From Acidobacteriaceae bacterium (lineage in GTDB: Bacteria; Acidobacteriota; Terriglobia; Terriglobales; SbA1), in contig PLEA01000095.1 in NCBI GenBank assembly GCA_003136335.1, positions 1-5,806 on the forward strand: a DNA stretch of 5,806 nt. The letters are read 5' to 3'. Below, piece by piece: positions 5,723 to 5,806 of this stretch. Position 1 is the stretch's first letter. Each line of letters starts with the position of its first letter. The notes beneath the pieces were generated by a model, which did no database searches, was not told the DNA's origin, and saw nothing but the letters and a program-made list of their open reading frames with translations. The position numbers and the translations under genes are program-made.

Positions 5723-5806
5723 TTAAGGGAGACGCGGCTTCGAAACGGAGAGACGCTGACGGTGAACCCTGTCGTGGCACTCTGGATGAACTAGAACGCG
5801 GTTTTC
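5723..5806 (-). CDS. ltrA: C-terminus of second intron maturase (IEP2), partial
   Basis: The frame enters from the right edge and encodes 27 residues before TAA at 5723-5725: ENRVLVHPECHDRVH then RQRLSVSKPRLP. By hand, 23 of 27 residues match the IEP1 C-terminus, including the HPECH and VH residues of the HNH zinc site. It sits in the same place relative to its domain V as IEP1 does. All reverse transcriptase and maturase domains lie outside the window, so its integrity cannot be judged. Confidence 0.85.
   Translation of the reverse strand, partial: ENRVLVHPECHDRVHRQRLSVSKPRLP

Larger units (their letters stand above)
5629..5806 (-). mobile_element. Group II intron 2, 3' end only
   Basis: The end of IEP2, a domain V and a domain VI appear in the same order as in intron 1. 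The copy is diverged: 15 of 84 bases differ across the IEP C-terminus by hand count, and the RNA stems differ by paired changes. It is therefore a separate intron of the same lineage rather than a recent duplication. It continues beyond the right edge. Confidence 0.8.

Noticed and set aside
5367..5780. Minus-strand frame of 137 codons across the intron 2/IEP1 junction
   Set aside because: It overlaps domain V-VI of intron 2 and the IEP1 N-terminus out of frame. No conserved motif is seen.

Overview
The window looks like accessory DNA from a soil-type bacterium, most plausibly an acidobacterium. That placement is an inference from the style of the proteins: a secreted TPR protein, a lipoprotein-like glycosidase with Ig-type repeats, and a small secreted Cys-rich protein. 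No RNA gene or phylogenetic marker is present to confirm it.

Layout from left to right. (1) Positions 1-1092, minus strand: the 5' 364 codons of an exported glycoside hydrolase that runs off the left edge. It has a signal peptide, two tandem 78-residue Ig-like repeats, then the start of a clan GH-A catalytic domain resembling GH51 arabinofuranosidases. (2) About 1404-1825, plus strand: a small exported Cys-rich protein gene broken by a -1 frameshift in a G-rich run near 1695-1702. (3) 1953-3461, minus strand: a complete exported TPR-repeat protein. (4) About 3462-3858: no gene. It holds the TPR leader, a perfect 15-bp palindrome and a strong hairpin. (5) 3859 to the right edge, minus strand: group II intron DNA.

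The intron region is the most interesting part. A nearly full reverse transcriptase/maturase/HNH protein (IEP1, stop at 3953) is followed by its own intron domain V (3900-3933) and domain VI. Just upstream of IEP1, where the start codon and ribozyme domains I-III should lie, there is instead the 3' end of a second, diverged intron of the same lineage: the last 27 codons of its protein (IEP2, 5723-5806), a second domain V (5670-5703) and a second domain VI ending near 5629. The IEP1 frame resumes directly after that end and has no convincing start codon. The simplest reading is that intron 2 inserted into the 5' end of the intron-encoded gene of intron 1, forming a nested intron or 'twintron'. 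A chimera left by deletion or recombination is the main alternative. The deciding sequence lies to the right of the window.

The left-hand genes show no operon: the Cys-rich gene and the TPR gene converge, and the glycosidase and the Cys-rich gene diverge from a shared spacer of about 310 bp.
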